A stretch of DNA of 24,527 bases from an uncultured Prevotella sp. (GTDB lineage: Bacteria > Bacteroidota > Bacteroidia > Bacteroidales > Bacteroidaceae). The stretch spans positions 1-24,527 of the forward strand of contig CAKPST010000036.1 in NCBI GenBank assembly GCA_934183355.1, given 5' to 3'. Shown one piece after another: positions 23,217 through 24,527 of this stretch (position 1 is the first letter of the stretch; every line of letters starts with the position of its first letter). The notes under the pieces are model-generated. The model was given only the letters and a program-made list of their open reading frames with translations. It was not told where the DNA came from and searched no databases. The position numbers were made by a program, and so were the translations under genes.

Positions 23217-24527
23217 ATGTATATCAAGAAATTGACAATTTGGCTCTTCATGCTCTTGGCTATGGTGTCGACTGCTTGCAGCGACATCAGAGACATTGTA
23301 GGAGGCGGCACGCAAGACTTGCCGTCCGATGGAGTTGTGCTGACTCTTAAGTTGCCTAATTTCACCAAGAATACTGTGGCGACAAGAGCACCCGAGCAGC
23401 AAATCAACAAACTCTGCGTATTGTGCTACGATGCTGACGACAATTATCTCGGCATGAGCAATATCACAGGCGCGGACATCACACCCAATAGCGACGGCAC
23501 CTGCAAGGTGAAGGTTAAGGTTATGGAGGGAACTGCAACGCTGCATGTTGTTGCCAATGCCGACATAACAGATAGCGACGCCAAGGATGCTAAGGGCAAG
23601 AACAACCTGTACAACGCAACACGCGACGGCAACCCCAACCTCACCCCTCCTGTTTGTTGGGGAAGCGTAAAGGTGGACGACCTGCTTAGCCCCAGCACCA
23701 AAGTGTGGTTGTTCCGACAGTTTGCCAAGGCTTCTGTTACAAAGGATGATACTAAGGTGAAAAACTTCGAGATTACTGGTTTCAAGCTCTTCAACACGGC
23801 AACAAAGGGCACAATAGCCACCACTAATTTGGATACCGGTGTGTCTCTGCCTTCGTCGGTAGATTACACGTATGAGCAAGACTATAGTATGGGCGAGCAT
23901 CATTTCTACGAGACACCTGCTGGCAAAGCATATATGATAATCAAGGCAAAGTATGATGGCGGACCAGATACCTTTTATAAAGTGGAGTTCTTTAACAACG
24001 GCACTTCAACGCCGATGGATCTTCTTCGCAACCATCATTATCAGGTTAAGGTCACGGCTGTAAACCATGAAGGATGGTCGAAAGAGCAGGAAGCCATAGA
24101 CAATCCTACAGAGAACAGACTGTCTGCAGAAGTGGTTGACGACAATCCGCCTATTGTGAACATGATAGCATGTAAGGACTACGAACTTGGCGTGTGTGGC
24201 AAGCAGACTGTAAAGGGTAATGCCGAGGAGGCTACAATTACGTTTGTAACAACCAAGCCAAAAGATAGTGAGTATAATGCTCTTAGCGTTGTCTCGAACG
24301 ATTCTTGGATTACAGTTCCAGATGATAATATATTACAAACATCGTATATTCATTTGCCAACAACAGCAACCTCAACAGTAGGTGGTCAATTCTCGTCAGA
24401 AGGTAGGCTGTATACTATAAATCTTACTCTATCCAAGAACTACCAATCGGCTGCGCATGCTGGTACTGTGACAATAACATCAGGCGACTTGTCGCGCGTT
24501 GTAGAGATTGAACAGTTGGGCTACGAC
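23217..24527 (+). CDS. Second tip-like fimbrillin lipoprotein (3' end outside the window)
   Basis: The open frame starts at the ATG at 23217, 25 nt after the previous stop, and stays open for 437 codons to the window edge, so the true length is unknown. The signal peptide ends in lipobox STAC with Cys at 21. A fimbrillin-like domain follows: VVLTLKLPN, the candidate cut R57|A58, INKLCVLCYDADDNYLG (63-79), and TLHVVANAD (108-116). The linker WSKEQEAIDNP (287-297) leads to a BACON/Ig-like domain with NDSWITV (361-367) and AGTVTITSGD to VVEIEQLG (415-435). Such domains bind carbohydrate or mucin in some relatives. The arrangement resembles minor pilus subunits that decorate the tip; the function is inferred. 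Confidence 0.82.
   Translation, partial: MYIKKLTIWLFMLLAMVSTACSDIRDIVGGGTQDLPSDGVVLTLKLPNFTKNTVATRAPEQQINKLCVLCYDADDNYLGMSNITGADITPNSDGTCKVKVKVMEGTATLHVVANADITDSDAKDAKGKNNLYNATRDGNPNLTPPVCWGSVKVDDLLSPSTKVWLFRQFAKASVTKDDTKVKNFEITGFKLFNTATKGTIATTNLDTGVSLPSSVDYTYEQDYSMGEHHFYETPAGKAYMIIKAKYDGGPDTFYKVEFFNNGTSTPMDLLRNHHYQVKVTAVNHEGWSKEQEAIDNPTENRLSAEVVDDNPPIVNMIACKDYELGVCGKQTVKGNAEEATITFVTTKPKDSEYNALSVVSNDSWITVPDDNILQTSYIHLPTTATSTVGGQFSSEGRLYTINLTLSKNYQSAAHAGTVTITSGDLSRVVEIEQLGYD

Overview
The window looks like a chromosome segment from a Bacteroidota bacterium of the Prevotella/Segatella type. The signs are Bacteroidota promoter boxes (TAnnTTTG at -7, sometimes with TTG 20 nt upstream), absence of Shine-Dalgarno sequences, a SprA/Sov type IX secretion translocon, an HmuY/HmuR pair, and a type V (FimA/Mfa1-like) pilus locus. 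I assign no species. No rRNA, tRNA, CRISPR array or insertion sequence was recognised.

Layout. (1) 123-1022, minus strand: meso-diaminopimelate dehydrogenase, with a perfect -7 box upstream and a small hairpin after its stop. (2) 1304-2275, plus: an unrecognised protein with about eight membrane segments; its promoter is so close that the mRNA is probably leaderless. (3) 2379-6206: a tight three-gene haem-uptake cluster with its own promoter: a secreted calycin-like protein, an HmuY-type lipoprotein and an HmuR-type TonB-dependent receptor, closed by a strong hairpin terminator at 6232-6267. No hmuSTUV genes follow. (4) 6320-6934 ruvA, then 6970-14583 sprA (2537 aa). (5) 14584-15105: a 522-nt gene-free stretch with a mosaic of inverted and direct repeats, a run of nine C, a -7 box and a tandem repeat in the predicted leader. 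(6) 15106 to the right edge: a type V pilus operon, all plus strand: DUF3575 protein, DUF3868/OmpA-like/TPR protein, Mfa1-like shaft fimbrillin, Mfa2/FimB-like anchor, a 960-aa tip-like adhesin, and a second tip-like lipoprotein cut by the window end.

How the parts fit. The haem cluster would catch haem at the cell surface (HmuY lipoprotein, perhaps with the calycin-like protein) and pass it through the HmuR-like barrel. The pilus operon encodes lipoprotein pilins that are exported, cut after an Arg in an R|A site, and polymerised by strand exchange. In Porphyromonas that Arg-specific protease is itself a type IX cargo, so the neighbouring sprA could be functionally linked to pilus maturation, although this is inference.

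The most interesting item is the 960-aa tip-like protein. It joins an N-terminal fimbrillin domain to two Ig-like regions and a C-terminal module resembling starch-binding module CBM26, suggesting a pilus that binds glycan or starch. Second is the haem receptor, which has no His between its FRAP-like and NPDL boxes.
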